64,000 nucleotides of DNA from Synechococcus sp. PCC 7335 (GCF_000155595.1 NZ_DS989904.1:62001-126000); one strand, 5' to 3'. Shown: positions 1-9,323, counted from the stretch's first letter. The notes: generated from the sequence alone by a model not told the origin. Numbers and translations: made by a program.

Positions 1-38
1 ACTTCGAGGCTGCTTGGTTTCAAAATAAGGAATGCAGT

Positions 39-965
39 ATGCAAAATCGACTTGCTTTATTATTGCTGTTTGCGATGGTGGGATGTTCAGGTCAAGAGAG
101 CGCTGAGCACGTATCTGAAGCCGAAATACCAGTGACGCGCTCAGCGTGTGAACAGCAGGGATTTGTTTTTATAGAAGCGGGCGATTTTTTGCGGGGAAGT
201 GATCGCACCCAAAAAGACTACGCCTACCGCATCAGCGCTGAAGGCTTTGCCGATTCGCCGGAGGAGATCGCCGAAGCAGAGGCGGGCTATCGGCGTCGCA
301 ACTGGTTTGAGCGCGAGCCGGACGAGCAGATGGTCAATTTGCCAGCGTTTTGCCTAGCTCAGAATCTAATTACCAACGAGGACTATCAAGCGTTCGTGCA
401 AAGTACCGATCATAAGCAGCCAGGTATTTCAGCCGCAACCTATCAAGCGCAGGGGTTCCTAGTGCATGACTACAGCAAAGTAGAGCCTTATCTATGGCAA
501 GACGACCAGTACCCAGCTGGCCAAGGACAGCATCCGGTGGTACTAGTTTCGTATGAAGATGCGTTGGCCTATGCAGAATGGCGATCGCAACAAGATGGCG
601 TTACCTACCGACTGCCAACGGCTTTGGAATGGGAGAAGGCGGCTAGAGGGACGGATGGGCGCTATTTCCCCTGGGGCAGTGAATGGCGAGATGACGCTAC
701 AAACTGGGCGAGAAATGGACCTACAGGGACAAGTGCGATCGCTACCTACCCCGATAGTCGCAGTCCCTATGGCATTGAAGATATGGCGGGCAACGTTTTT
801 GAATACACCAGCACGCTCGTTGAAAAATCCAATGGTGAAACGGAGGTTTTACTTAAAGGCTGCGGCTGGGATGACTATCCAGGTTTTTGTCGAGCGGCCT
901 ATCAGCATGATCGCCCCCATGACTCAAAACACATTCTTTTTGGCTTTCGCCTGACCTTAGAATAG
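39..965 (+). CDS. SUMF1/formylglycine-generating-enzyme-like lipoprotein
   Basis: A 308-residue protein with a short hydrophobic N-terminus ending in a lipobox (VGC, Cys16), so it is probably a lipoprotein facing the periplasm. The remainder is an FGE-sulfatase (SUMF1) domain. Recognisable family blocks are GFVFIEAGDFLRGS near residue 42, RLPTALEWEKAARG in the middle, DMAGNVFEYTS, and the C-terminal GFRLTLE. SUMF1 homologues include true formylglycine-generating oxidases, but many bacterial members are binding or accessory domains. Only one cysteine (FCRAAY) lies in the C-terminal region where FGE carries a catalytic pair, so sulfatase activation is not supported. No sulfatase gene is nearby. 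The ATG at 39 begins the signal sequence. Confidence 0.8.
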   Translation: MQNRLALLLLFAMVGCSGQESAEHVSEAEIPVTRSACEQQGFVFIEAGDFLRGSDRTQKDYAYRISAEGFADSPEEIAEAEAGYRRRNWFEREPDEQMVNLPAFCLAQNLITNEDYQAFVQSTDHKQPGISAATYQAQGFLVHDYSKVEPYLWQDDQYPAGQGQHPVVLVSYEDALAYAEWRSQQDGVTYRLPTALEWEKAARGTDGRYFPWGSEWRDDATNWARNGPTGTSAIATYPDSRSPYGIEDMAGNVFEYTSTLVEKSNGETEVLLKGCGWDDYPGFCRAAYQHDRPHDSKHILFGFRLTLE

Positions 966-1044
966 GTTGGCCAAGCAAAAGAAAGTATACTTTGTCGCCT
1001 GCTGCCCGCTAATATCAGTCGAAGTAGAGCTATTTCCTTAATCT

Positions 1045-1956
1045 ATGGCACCCTCTTTGCCCAGCAGCTTACCTAAGCCCCAAGACTCAAGCGCTCAGCC
1101 AACAGAGACTCAGACTTTGCTAGAGCTTCAACGGCTCATCGACGTCATTGCTCAGCTACGTAACCCTGAGGGCGGCTGTCCTTGGGATCTCGCTCAAACA
1201 CCTCAGAGCCTAACGCCATACATCATTGAAGAAGCTTACGAAACGGTAGATGCTATTCAAACCGGTAAGACCAAAGATGTAGCCGAAGAGCTAGGTGATC
1301 TGTTGTTACAGGTTGTCTTGCAAGCGCAGATCTTTCAAGAGCAGGGTGATTTCAACTTGGGAGATATTGCGAAGGGAATTGCTGATAAGATGATTCGCCG
1401 GCATCCTCATGTTTTTGAGAATCAGACTGACGAAGCAACTGATAAGACGCCAGAAGCAATCAGTACTACGTGGGAACAAATCAAGTCAGCGGAAAAGGCA
1501 GATACTGAAGATCCTAATAAACTATCTCCAAAACTGCGGCGATACGCCAGATCATTACCTCCACTCACAGGGGCCATGAAAATCTCCCAAAAAGCTGCTA
1601 AAGCCGGGTTCGAGTGGGACTCCCTGTCAGGGGTCTGGGCGAAAGTAGATGAAGAAATCGCCGAACTACAACAAGCTATTCAATCAGAGACCACTACTGC
1701 ACAAGAAAGTGAGCTTGGTGATGTTCTATTCTCTTTGATTCAGATTGCACGGTGGCAAGGGCTTGATCCCACTGCGGCGCTTCAGGGCACGAATCGTCGG
1801 TTCATTCAGCGCTTTGCTAGTGTTGAAGCTCAAGCCCAAAAGCCGCTACATTCCTATGATCTAGCTGAACTCAACGCGCTTTGGCAACAGGCGAAGCAAC
1901 AGATTGCAGCACAGTCAATTGTCTCAGAGCCCTCTGCATCAGAGTCCTCGCATTAG
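1045..1956 (+). CDS. mazG: Nucleoside triphosphate pyrophosphohydrolase MazG
   Basis: A 303-residue all-alpha NTP pyrophosphohydrolase. It hydrolyses (d)NTPs to NMP and pyrophosphate in the cytoplasm, as house-cleaning and ppGpp-linked control. The first MazG repeat shows the hallmark GGCPWDLAQTPQSL block and the metal-binding helix pair EEAYETVDAI...EELGDLLLQVV. The second repeat (roughly residues 180-250) has DEEIAELQQAI...ESELGDVLFSLIQIARW. Both EExxE/ExxD metal sites look intact and the two-domain length is normal. A low-complexity N-terminal stretch of about 25 residues precedes the domain, so a slightly later start cannot be excluded. Confidence 0.93.
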   Translation: MAPSLPSSLPKPQDSSAQPTETQTLLELQRLIDVIAQLRNPEGGCPWDLAQTPQSLTPYIIEEAYETVDAIQTGKTKDVAEELGDLLLQVVLQAQIFQEQGDFNLGDIAKGIADKMIRRHPHVFENQTDEATDKTPEAISTTWEQIKSAEKADTEDPNKLSPKLRRYARSLPPLTGAMKISQKAAKAGFEWDSLSGVWAKVDEEIAELQQAIQSETTTAQESELGDVLFSLIQIARWQGLDPTAALQGTNRRFIQRFASVEAQAQKPLHSYDLAELNALWQQAKQQIAAQSIVSEPSASESSH

Positions 1957-2052
1957 AGAATAAGCACTGTCAAAACACAATCCCTTACAACACACAAGCG
2001 CCCATACTAAACCAGGTAACAAGATAGTTTACATTACAACCTTGGATGACAA

Positions 2053-4047
2053 CTAGGCTCGAAGACTCGTCAAATCTGGACTAATCTTAAGCCGAACGAC
2101 AATTCCAGTGATATTGTCGTGCCCATTTACCTCATTAGCTAGCTTAATTAGATCATCCATACCAGCCACAATCCCTTTCTGCTCTTGTAGTATTGGAGCG
2201 ATATGGCTATCTAGATGATCTTCTACTAGACTGTTGTCACTTAGACCATCGGAGCAAAGCAGGAGCAAAGTATCCTCCGAAAAGTTGAGGTAAGTCACGC
2301 CGGGAACAAGATCCCTTTGACTACGAGGCCCTAGCGCTTGAGTTAGCTGGTACGCGTCCGGGCGCTCATAGGCGATCACTGGATCGACCCCGTGCTGAAT
2401 CTCTCTTTGGCCGACTTCATGATCGGTTGTAATCTGCTTTAGCCCGGCTCGCCGAGTATATTGATACAGCCGACTATCCCCCACATGAGCAACCACTGCG
2501 GACGTTCCTTGCAATAGCAACAGAACTAGCGTTGTCCCCATACGTTCGTGTCCAGCCCTTTGTTCTTCTTCATTAAGTTCGTATACCGCCTGGTTGGCCA
2601 GTTTCACCGATGCAACGATTGTGTCCTCGTTCGGTAGCCCACCCTCTGCATCGGTGTCGCCTGCAAAATTGTAAGGCCAGTTCGCTTCAAAATAGTCAGA
2701 TAGGGTTCGAGCCGCTAACCGACTAGCGATTTCTCCCCCATCGTGTCCGCCCATACCATCGCATAGCACGTATAAGCAGTGGGTCTTGAGACTGTGAGCA
2801 TGGTTATCTGATAATTTTTGGTAGCGGCTAGCAATCGAGAAAAAGTCCTCATTGTGATCTCGCATACGGCCAACATCAGTATGACCAACGTCTTCTAACG
2901 CAACTAGCTTCATAGGTAGAACCATCGTAGATTCTTCCATTTCTGTAAGATCACTAGCCAAGGTACTTTCTAAAGGATCAACTAAAGAATCTGTTGAAAA
3001 ATCTACTAGAGCCATATCATTTTCAGAATCAGCCATGGCCACTTTAGAATCAAACATGGCCACCTTAGAGGCGGACGTATCTTTAAGCTGGGGGAGATGA
3101 GGTGATAGACCAGTTTGAGGCGTGGCTGCCGCTGGCGTGGAGCGGAGACCTTCGCCAATGACGGTAAGTTCGTCCCTTAGCTGTTCCAAAGTATTGGCAG
3201 AAGTCACCGCTAATATGAACTGTCTAATCTGTCTAAGTGTGGCAATTTCACCGCTATGGGGCTGAGCAAGGAGAGACTTCAAGAAGGCTTGTAGATCTGG
3301 GAGCTGAGGGAGATCTGGGAGCTGAGGACTGGAGGATTGAGCGTCTATAGACTGTGAATCTACAGACGCTACAGAGGAGCTGTCTTGATTTTCTAGGCAG
3401 CTAGATTGACTCTTCAGCCGGGTAAACTTGCGTATGTATAGAGATTGATCAGAGGTGACGCCAAGATTGTCGGCTTGCAAGAGACTGGTTCGCCATTGAG
3501 GAACAGGCTTGAGCTTAGCCCAAAGATCGATGAGCAGCTGGGTCCAGTAGACAGGCTGAAGCGGATCAATAGCAGTAGAGAAGGCTTTGAATAAGGGAGT
3601 TGTGGTTGGCTGATCGTGAGTGATAATTAGGGTGCTCTCCCCTACTTGCCAGGCATCATAAAGCTGAGGGGTTGTCTCTTTGAGCAACAGATAGAGATAG
3701 GCATCGGCGGGCAGGTCCGGAATAGATTGAAGGGTTTCTAAGGTTGGCGCAGTATCGGCACTGGTCAGATCGCAGATCTGCTGCTGCAGGGGCGATCGCA
3801 ACTCAATTTGAGTATCAACCACGTAAGCTCTACCTGGACTAAGTACCGTAGACACCTGATAGCGACTGTCAGATAATTGGCCACTCGGCTGAGTAATCGG
3901 CAAGCAAGTATCTGGAACTAGTGCTAAGCAATCAATGGGCATCAGCTCAACTCGTAGCAATGGCTTAGCTACTAAAGGTGTCCCACAGCGCTGACAGAAG
4001 TTGTGATCGATTGGGTTGGCAAACTGGCAGTTGGCGCAGGTGAGCAT
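2053..4047 (-). CDS. Zinc-ribbon PP2C-type serine/threonine phosphatase
   Basis: A 664-residue protein. An N-terminal zinc ribbon (Cys4, Cys7, Cys18, Cys21) is followed by a poorly conserved middle region. The PP2C catalytic domain occupies about residues 385-655. Metal-binding PP2C motifs are present: DVGRMRDHNEDFF, CDGMGGHDGGEIAS, AHVGDSRLYQY, CSDGLSDN and GHDNITGIVV. It should dephosphorylate Ser/Thr phosphoproteins and counter Hanks-type kinases, but no kinase lies in the window. The linker contains small internal repeats (LPDLPQLPDL and SKVAM units). The gene is monocistronic and divergent from nothing obvious; the downstream neighbour mazG converges on it. Confidence 0.9.
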   Translation of the reverse strand: MLTCANCQFANPIDHNFCQRCGTPLVAKPLLRVELMPIDCLALVPDTCLPITQPSGQLSDSRYQVSTVLSPGRAYVVDTQIELRSPLQQQICDLTSADTAPTLETLQSIPDLPADAYLYLLLKETTPQLYDAWQVGESTLIITHDQPTTTPLFKAFSTAIDPLQPVYWTQLLIDLWAKLKPVPQWRTSLLQADNLGVTSDQSLYIRKFTRLKSQSSCLENQDSSSVASVDSQSIDAQSSSPQLPDLPQLPDLQAFLKSLLAQPHSGEIATLRQIRQFILAVTSANTLEQLRDELTVIGEGLRSTPAAATPQTGLSPHLPQLKDTSASKVAMFDSKVAMADSENDMALVDFSTDSLVDPLESTLASDLTEMEESTMVLPMKLVALEDVGHTDVGRMRDHNEDFFSIASRYQKLSDNHAHSLKTHCLYVLCDGMGGHDGGEIASRLAARTLSDYFEANWPYNFAGDTDAEGGLPNEDTIVASVKLANQAVYELNEEEQRAGHERMGTTLVLLLLQGTSAVVAHVGDSRLYQYTRRAGLKQITTDHEVGQREIQHGVDPVIAYERPDAYQLTQALGPRSQRDLVPGVTYLNFSEDTLLLLCSDGLSDNSLVEDHLDSHIAPILQEQKGIVAGMDDLIKLANEVNGHDNITGIVVRLKISPDLTSLRA

Positions 4048-4131
4048 ATCAAGGGCTAGAGCATTATCTCCAGAATGGCTTGGGAATAGTGGCAGAAGCT
4101 ATCTGCTCTAAGCAGCGTTACTTGGTTTGGA

Positions 4132-4791
4132 TTATGCCCGAGAATGGACATTACCAGGAAGTGATCGTATCTCTGTTGCTGTCAGCGATCGCCACTGTCC
4201 AGGTGATAGGCCAGATAGGGTTAGCGCCAAAGCAGCGCCAGCTCGTTTTTTCGTCTGCCGCTGCTTTTGCCGCTTTTCGGGGGTCGGCAGAAATAGAGCA
4301 CTGCGAACCAGACGCAGCGTTGGGAAGCCTACTGCTGCGGTCATTCGACGCACCTGTCGATTTTTCCCTTCAGTTAAGGCGATTTCCAGCCAAGCTGTCG
4401 CTATCTGCTTACGATAGCGAATAGGCGGATTTCTAGGCGGTAAGTCGGGGTCTGGGATAACGCTTACCTGAGCGGGCCGAGTTCGATAGCCCCGAATAGT
4501 CACCCCCGCTCGTAGCTGATCGATCGCCGCCTCTATAGGCTGGCTCTTAGGTCCGCACTCTACTTGCACCCAATACTGTCGGCGATGGCCAAAGCGTGGA
4601 TGGCTTAGCCGATGTTGCATAGGGCCATCGTCGGTTAGTAGCAGTAATCCTTCGCTATCACGGTCTAACCGTCCTACCGCATAGACATTTGGTACAGCTA
4701 CCAAATCTTTCAACGTTCGCCGGCCTGATTCATCCGTGAATTGACTTAGTACGTCATAGGGCTTGTAAAGCAACAGATAGCGATAGGGCAC
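4132..4791 (-). CDS. rRNA large-subunit pseudouridine synthase (RluE/RsuA family)
   Basis: A 219-residue pseudouridine synthase without an N-terminal S4 domain, as in the RluE branch that modifies 23S rRNA. The catalytic block GRLDRDSEGLLLLTDDG places the nucleophilic Asp at residue 43. Further family blocks are the YLLLYKPYDVLSQF start, the RQYWVQVECGP strand and EGKNRQVRRMTAAVGFPTLRLVR near the C-terminus. A basic tail of about 50 residues (KRQKQRQTKKRAG) extends past the catalytic domain. The exact uridine target cannot be read from sequence. The gene is divergent from the small membrane protein at 4899. Confidence 0.88.
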   Translation of the reverse strand: MPYRYLLLYKPYDVLSQFTDESGRRTLKDLVAVPNVYAVGRLDRDSEGLLLLTDDGPMQHRLSHPRFGHRRQYWVQVECGPKSQPIEAAIDQLRAGVTIRGYRTRPAQVSVIPDPDLPPRNPPIRYRKQIATAWLEIALTEGKNRQVRRMTAAVGFPTLRLVRSALFLPTPEKRQKQRQTKKRAGAALALTLSGLSPGQWRSLTATEIRSLPGNVHSRA

Positions 4792-4898
4792 GTAAGCAAA
4801 CTTATTAATTCTTGAACTCTATTGACAAATCATCCTAAACCTAAGAGAGATCGATATTCTAATAAAACAAATTAAGCTATGTTGTGAGAATTCGAGCC

Positions 4899-5204
4899 AT
4901 GGATAACGCAAAAACCTACAAGATGAACTGCACCCTAAAGTTCGGCGATATCTATAGCCAGATTATTGTCTGGCTACTGGTTCTATTTATCAGTTTGGCT
5001 TCGGCTTTAGCACTGATGGGAGCTAGTCGTCCAGTATATGCTCTAGCTACCGTTGGCCTGATCTTTGTGCTGTCGCTGCCGTTCCTGCTTTTTGCCTTTG
5101 TGACAACGTTGCTAAATCACATTGAATTTAGTGAAGTTGATCCCGATGCGGTAGTTGCGAAGTCACCCGCAGCCACCGCACGCTTAGCGAGCCAAAGTGC
5201 CTAA
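4899..5204 (+). CDS. Small two-helix membrane protein, unknown function
   Basis: About 101 residues from the ATG at 4899 (MDNAKTYK); an upstream GTG at 4884 would add five residues. Two hydrophobic helices are evident: IIVWLLVLFISLASALALMG near residues 25-45 and a second one with VLSLPFLLFAFVTTLLNHIEF. The tail is short and polar. It looks like a conserved cyanobacterial hypothetical protein, but I do not recognise a named family. A strong bidirectional terminator follows directly. Confidence 0.65.
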   Translation: MDNAKTYKMNCTLKFGDIYSQIIVWLLVLFISLASALALMGASRPVYALATVGLIFVLSLPFLLFAFVTTLLNHIEFSEVDPDAVVAKSPAATARLASQSA

Positions 5205-5260
5205 GCACTTACTGTCAGCTTTTTAAGAAAGATGCTCAAATAACCTAACCCCTTGTAGGA

Positions 5261-5302
5261 CAAAACTATAGGGACGCAGCTAGGTGTGTCCCTGTAGTTT
5301 TG
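5261..5302. terminator. Bidirectional hairpin between convergent genes
   Basis: CAAAACTA-T-AGGGAC pairs with GTCCCT-G-TAGTTTTG around a loop of about 12 bases. It lies between two genes that converge here (4899-5204 and 5337-6239). The A- and T-rich stem ends suit termination in both directions. Confidence 0.75.
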
Positions 5303-5336
5303 CCTATTGTTTTGTTAGAGATCGCTAAGCGAAAGC

Positions 5337-6239
5337 CTATGGCGTGGGTGCTGCTGACTCCGCCTCTACATTTTCTTCTACTGCATCTACATTCTCTTCT
5401 ACGACAGTATCTTCTCCGCTCGGTGAAGTCTTCTGGCTGACCAACTCTCGCACACCGTCTTTATACTGAGCCGGCGCTAACGCGATCGCCTGGTCAAATA
5501 GAGCCTGAGCTTCGCTGTCTTTGCCCTGCTCTTTTAGAACTAGGCCTTTAGCAAGCGTAGGACGAAAATCTGGCTGAGTCGGCGAGGAAGCTTGAGCATC
5601 TGCGATCGCCTCGTCATAAACGCTCAGCGCCTGCTCCAACTGACCTCCTTCCACATACACCTGACCTAACAGCAGCTTGACGGAAAGCTCGTCAATACTA
5701 CCTGACGAAATTCCATTGTTTTGGTCCGCCGTCTTCAGGGTGTCTTGTAGTAACCCTATCGCCGCTTCAGTTCGATTTTGACTTAGCAGCAAAGCTACAA
5801 ACCCTTCTAAAGCTGGAACACTACCAGGGGTTTGGGTGAGAACGCTACGATAAACTTGGGCAGCACCCTCTAGATCATTAAGCTGCTGTTTAGTCTGAGC
5901 AAGTAAAACTGCATATCTAGGCTCGCTAGGATTTAGATCTACTAGCCGCTCTAAAGGCTCTACAGTCCCCTCTAAGTCCCCTAGCCTACTTTTAGCATAA
6001 ATGATACCGGAGAGCGCCGTTTGGTTATCAGGCTCTCTGCTAAGCACCGCTGTGTATCCTTGAATCTCACCCTCTAGCTGAGTAGTTTCATCTGCCGTTG
6101 GCTGAGTCGCTGCTGAGGGTGATTGATTTCGGCTAGAAGCTCGGCCGTTGATACCAAATAAGATAGGAACAGCAACAAAGGCTGCAACCGCTGCGATCAG
6201 AACCCCTCTGACCAGCCAACTGTCTTTCTTTAAAACCAT
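5337..6239 (-). CDS. TPR repeat protein with N-terminal membrane anchor
   Basis: A 300-residue protein with one N-terminal hydrophobic segment (GVLIAAVAAFVAVPILFGI, residues 12-30), an acidic/polar linker, and about five tetratricopeptide repeats from residue 55 to 265. Examples are NQTALSGIIYAKSRLGDLEGTVEPLERLVDLNP and PRYAVLLAQTKQQLNDLEGAAQVYRSVL. The tail is very acidic (EEN/VEE repeats). TPRs mediate protein-protein contacts; the partner is not evident. It is likely anchored in the plasma or thylakoid membrane with the repeats exposed. Cyanobacterial TPR proteins of this shape serve photosystem assembly or secretion, but nothing here selects one role. Confidence 0.8.
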   Translation of the reverse strand: MVLKKDSWLVRGVLIAAVAAFVAVPILFGINGRASSRNQSPSAATQPTADETTQLEGEIQGYTAVLSREPDNQTALSGIIYAKSRLGDLEGTVEPLERLVDLNPSEPRYAVLLAQTKQQLNDLEGAAQVYRSVLTQTPGSVPALEGFVALLLSQNRTEAAIGLLQDTLKTADQNNGISSGSIDELSVKLLLGQVYVEGGQLEQALSVYDEAIADAQASSPTQPDFRPTLAKGLVLKEQGKDSEAQALFDQAIALAPAQYKDGVRELVSQKTSPSGEDTVVEENVDAVEENVEAESAAPTP

Positions 6240-6760
6240 AGTATGCTCCTTGGCTAACTGTTCATCGACTTGACTATCAAACTATCTATCAAGGTACTAT
6301 CCATCAAAATAACTTGCTCATACTAGCCTACCCCCCTCATCTCCCTTCACTCCACCTATGCAGCTTCACAGTTCGACCCCTACTTCACCACCCAATTTCA
6401 CAGCCTCACGTGTAGTTCTTGTAAGTAGAAAACAGGTACAGAATTTGCTACTCATTAAATATTTTGAAGGAATATTTTGAAGAATACTTTGAAAAAATAT
6501 AGGTAGATCTGCTGATGTACAGCGCGAACCTTGATCAATCCAATTCTTTGGTATCTTCACGCCGGAAAATGTTTTGTTTCTGACAAGAACCGTGAAGGCC
6601 TAGTCATAGAATTGAGTCGTTCGCGCTAGCCTATGAGGAACCTTATAGGAACTAGCAAGTGCGATTGCTAGCTATATGATTGTCGCGTAGTGCGAGTGAA
6701 GGCTTTTCTTGGTCTTTACTATCAAAAAATCGCAGGTACAGTTCAGGAGTTAGAGAATTG
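6240..6760. other. Intergenic, about 520 bp, no convincing gene
   Basis: The TPR gene and the unknown gene at 6761 are transcribed away from this region, so it should carry two promoters. The short frames here (for example 6366-6560 minus) have no family signature, no hydrophobic pattern and no ribosome site. I see no hairpin or RNA gene. Confidence 0.5.
6745..6749 (+). promoter_or_regulatory. Shine-Dalgarno deciding the start at 6761
   Basis: AGGAG lies 11 bases before the ATG at 6761, whereas the frame's earlier start at 6680 has none. This supports the shorter protein. Confidence 0.6.
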
Positions 6761-7924
6761 ATGAGTTCTGCTGCTAGCCGCCCCCAAAAATCTGCCAACC
6801 AATCTGATGATGCCGCTTTGAATTCTACCCAGGCAGAGTCAACCGCAGAGTCAACCACCAACTCCAAGACTAACCTGCATCAGCCACCTAGCCGATCGCT
6901 GCTCCGCCCCCCGGCTCGACCTAAGCCGCCTGCTCGTCCTGAGGTGATGGCCTCATCAACGCCCCCAAAACAAACAGATCTCGAAGCAGCCCCAGCAGTC
7001 TCCCAACGCCCTGGTCCGATTTCGCTACCGAGCGATCCGAGGCAGTATCGAGCGATTGGATTGATAAAAGGAAAATACATTGCCTCTGAAGAGCAGCTTA
7101 ACCGAGGAAATATCCAAACAAGAGACGGAAGGCTCATCGATGCGGTCCTATTAGGACGGGTCACTAGCCTACTCAAAAAGCATATTGACCTAGACAAAGA
7201 CCATCTCTGGGTGGTCTATCCTCGTACGCTCCTCAAAGAGGAGGGCAAGGGTGAAACCCCATCAAGAGCCGAGCAACGCTCCTCTGATGAAGAAGTATCT
7301 GACCAGTCGAATTCTAATCAGACTAGCACCGAGCAGACTAGCACTGAGCAGTTTGAGGCCGAAAAATCTGACACCGCTACAGCCAGAAAAGAGGCGAATG
7401 AAGGTCTAGAGAAAATTCCAGCGCTGCATGTCCAGATTGTAGGCGTCTGGGAACCTGAAACGCTCAACGCGGAAGCTATGGAACAACCTGAAGAGTCTCG
7501 CCCGCTCTCTAGTAAAGAAGCTGAAGCGCTATGCGATCAATTCTCTATCAGAGGAGAGGTAGCTAAATACTCTGAAGAATCAGGCGAGATCACAATCAAC
7601 ATTGTCCAGCAGAGTAAGTCTGCGAACACTAAACCCAAGCGGCCCTTCAAGCTATTAATTAACGGCCAGCTTGAAGGGCGAACCACGGGTTACTTCTGGG
7701 ACTTGACGGTTGAGCGACAAGAGGGCAAGTTGGTGCTCAAAGAGGGGAAGTCGATTGGCGTAGTCCCACCAAAGAAAAAGCCAAAAGGTCAAAAAAACGC
7801 TAAGCGGCGTCCGCCTTCTAATAAGACAAAAGGAGCATCAGGCCCACCCAAACCTAAACCCAAACCAAAAACGGCTAGTACGATAGCCCAAAATACGCAG
7901 AAGCAGAGCAAAGAGCAGGGGTAG
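6761..7924 (+). CDS. Conserved unknown protein with basic tail
   Basis: 387 residues from the ATG at 6761, chosen because AGGAG lies at 6745-6749; an upstream frame from 6680 lacks such a site. The N-terminus is Pro/Ser-rich. A compact block follows, from GPISLPSDPRQYRAIGLIKGKY to HLWVVYPRTLLKEE. After a Ser/Thr/Glu-rich linker with a TSTEQ repeat comes a second block (ALHVQIVGVWEPETLN to GYFWDLTVERQEGKLVLKEG). The last 60 residues are Lys/Pro-rich (PPKKKPKGQKNAKRRP, KPKPKPK). The two blocks joined by a linker suggest a split single domain. The basic tail may bind nucleic acid, but that is inference. No known family was recognised. Confidence 0.7.
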   Translation: MSSAASRPQKSANQSDDAALNSTQAESTAESTTNSKTNLHQPPSRSLLRPPARPKPPARPEVMASSTPPKQTDLEAAPAVSQRPGPISLPSDPRQYRAIGLIKGKYIASEEQLNRGNIQTRDGRLIDAVLLGRVTSLLKKHIDLDKDHLWVVYPRTLLKEEGKGETPSRAEQRSSDEEVSDQSNSNQTSTEQTSTEQFEAEKSDTATARKEANEGLEKIPALHVQIVGVWEPETLNAEAMEQPEESRPLSSKEAEALCDQFSIRGEVAKYSEESGEITINIVQQSKSANTKPKRPFKLLINGQLEGRTTGYFWDLTVERQEGKLVLKEGKSIGVVPPKKKPKGQKNAKRRPPSNKTKGASGPPKPKPKPKTASTIAQNTQKQSKEQG

Positions 7925-7970
7925 AGGGCACAGGCAAAGAAATCGCTAAGGTTAAGCTAGGTAACGCTGC

Positions 7971-9164
7971 TTAAGCCATATCTATTTGCGGTCCCCAGCT
8001 ATCTTGTGGCATAAACCGCGTATCAGTCGGCAGCGCTGCGATCGCTTTAGTCAGCTCAAATTCGCCTGCCTCGATTCTTTGCTTCAGATCGAGAGCCACC
8101 TGCCCAGAAAGATAGACGCTAGCTAGCGGCGCAGTCCTTACCGCTTTGCCATCGAGTACGATGCGGCCTGACTTGAGCTGTGCATAGCTGACTAAACCGA
8201 AGATAGGTCTAACTCTTCTAGGAATTGAAAAATCAATCACAGGCACCACTAAATCTTCATCTTTGACCGCGCAGCTGGCCAGCACTGCTTGGTTAAGAAT
8301 CGGAATCGGCACCCCAACGCCTAGCATTAGTGAAGGGCCATAGCCTTTGAAGTAGCAACCGCGCACCCAATGGGCATCCATACGTTTGGCATCACCGATC
8401 AAAGCAACAGTAGCAGCTGGCCCAACAGGCGTACGATTGGGTAGACGACGCTGCAAAGGGAAGTGCTGAGTGCCTTCCCAAGCAATATAGCCTTCGCTAC
8501 CGCCGAGCAAAATTCGGGTACCAATGCCAATAGTTTGCAGATCAGGGAGGTTGAGCAGGGGGGAAAGAGCGCCTGTATTGGCATAAACGGCGTTACCTAA
8601 GCGAGGCTGTAGCGGACCTAAATAGGTAGCCAAAGGACGATCTCCCCCATTGACCGCCACGATAAAGTTTTGGTAGAGGTTACGAGGGTTGAATAGGTAG
8701 AACTGATTGAGGCGATCGCGCGTAATCGTCGTATCCAAACTGGCCCGAGGATAGCAGTCTGTCACCTGGCCAAGGGCACTCAGGCGCACCGGTTTATCCG
8801 CTATGAGATCGGCAATCACATGACCACCGCCACGTTCTTCTACCTCTCCTTCTCGAATACTGTCTCGGCTGGAGGTCATCAGCTGCCCCGCCCCGAGGTA
8901 GAGATCCACCGCACCAAAACCCGAGTAGGCTAAAACGCCATCTAAGTGACATTCAACAATTTTGATAGGCGGATCGCTATGGCCCAGATTCATCATTGCC
9001 CCAGAACCTTCCATTGGCTCAAAGGCTCCAGTGGTGATCACATCAACTGTTTTAACCGCCTGCTCAATGCCTAGTTCCGTGATTTTCGCTTTTGCTTCGG
9101 TAATGGTCCATACGGTGACGCTACCCTGGCGAATCTTGTCGTTTATTTCGGCAATGGTGCGCAT
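7971..9164 (-). CDS. Homocysteine biosynthesis protein, DUF39 (HcyBio) family
   Basis: A 397-residue DUF39/HcyBio protein. Family blocks visible are the N-terminal EINDKIRQGSVTVWTITE, TTGAFEPMEGSGAMMNLGHSDPP and the Gly-rich AYSGFGAVDLYLGAGQ. The C-terminal half has PIFGLVSYAQLKSGRI and GKAVRTAPLASVYLSGQVALDLKQRIEAGEF. In methanogens and some bacteria the family is linked to making homocysteine from aspartate semialdehyde and sulfide; the cyanobacterial role is assumed by homology. The archaeal form often carries a C-terminal ferredoxin or CBS domain, absent here. It stands alone and converges on the gene at 6761. Confidence 0.85.
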   Translation of the reverse strand: MRTIAEINDKIRQGSVTVWTITEAKAKITELGIEQAVKTVDVITTGAFEPMEGSGAMMNLGHSDPPIKIVECHLDGVLAYSGFGAVDLYLGAGQLMTSSRDSIREGEVEERGGGHVIADLIADKPVRLSALGQVTDCYPRASLDTTITRDRLNQFYLFNPRNLYQNFIVAVNGGDRPLATYLGPLQPRLGNAVYANTGALSPLLNLPDLQTIGIGTRILLGGSEGYIAWEGTQHFPLQRRLPNRTPVGPAATVALIGDAKRMDAHWVRGCYFKGYGPSLMLGVGVPIPILNQAVLASCAVKDEDLVVPVIDFSIPRRVRPIFGLVSYAQLKSGRIVLDGKAVRTAPLASVYLSGQVALDLKQRIEAGEFELTKAIAALPTDTRFMPQDSWGPQIDMA

Positions 9165-9309
9165 GGGTGAATAGCTGAGTGAAGCTGTATCGGATAAACC
9201 TCAGTATAGGTTGAGTTTTGTATCACACATTTGAATATCCCCTATGAATTCTACAAACAGGCAACCCCCTATCACTGCCTATCACTGTCTAGTAGTCTTG
9301 GAATAAACG

Positions 9310-9323
9310 GTATGAAGAAATAC
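9310..9323. promoter_or_regulatory. NtcA box candidate upstream of the amidase
   Basis: A perfect GTA-N8-TAC (GTATGAAGAAATAC) lies 41 bases before the amidase start. NtcA is the cyanobacterial nitrogen regulator. No clear TAN3T -10 element follows at 20-24 bases, and chance occurrences of this pattern are expected about once per 4 kb. Confidence 0.4.

Noticed and set aside
4080-4424. Plus-strand frame of 114 codons
   Set aside because: It is antisense to the pseudouridine synthase, whose motifs are clear in the other strand.
6366-6560. Minus-strand frame of 64 codons
   Set aside because: No ribosome site, no family pattern and an unusual composition for this genome.
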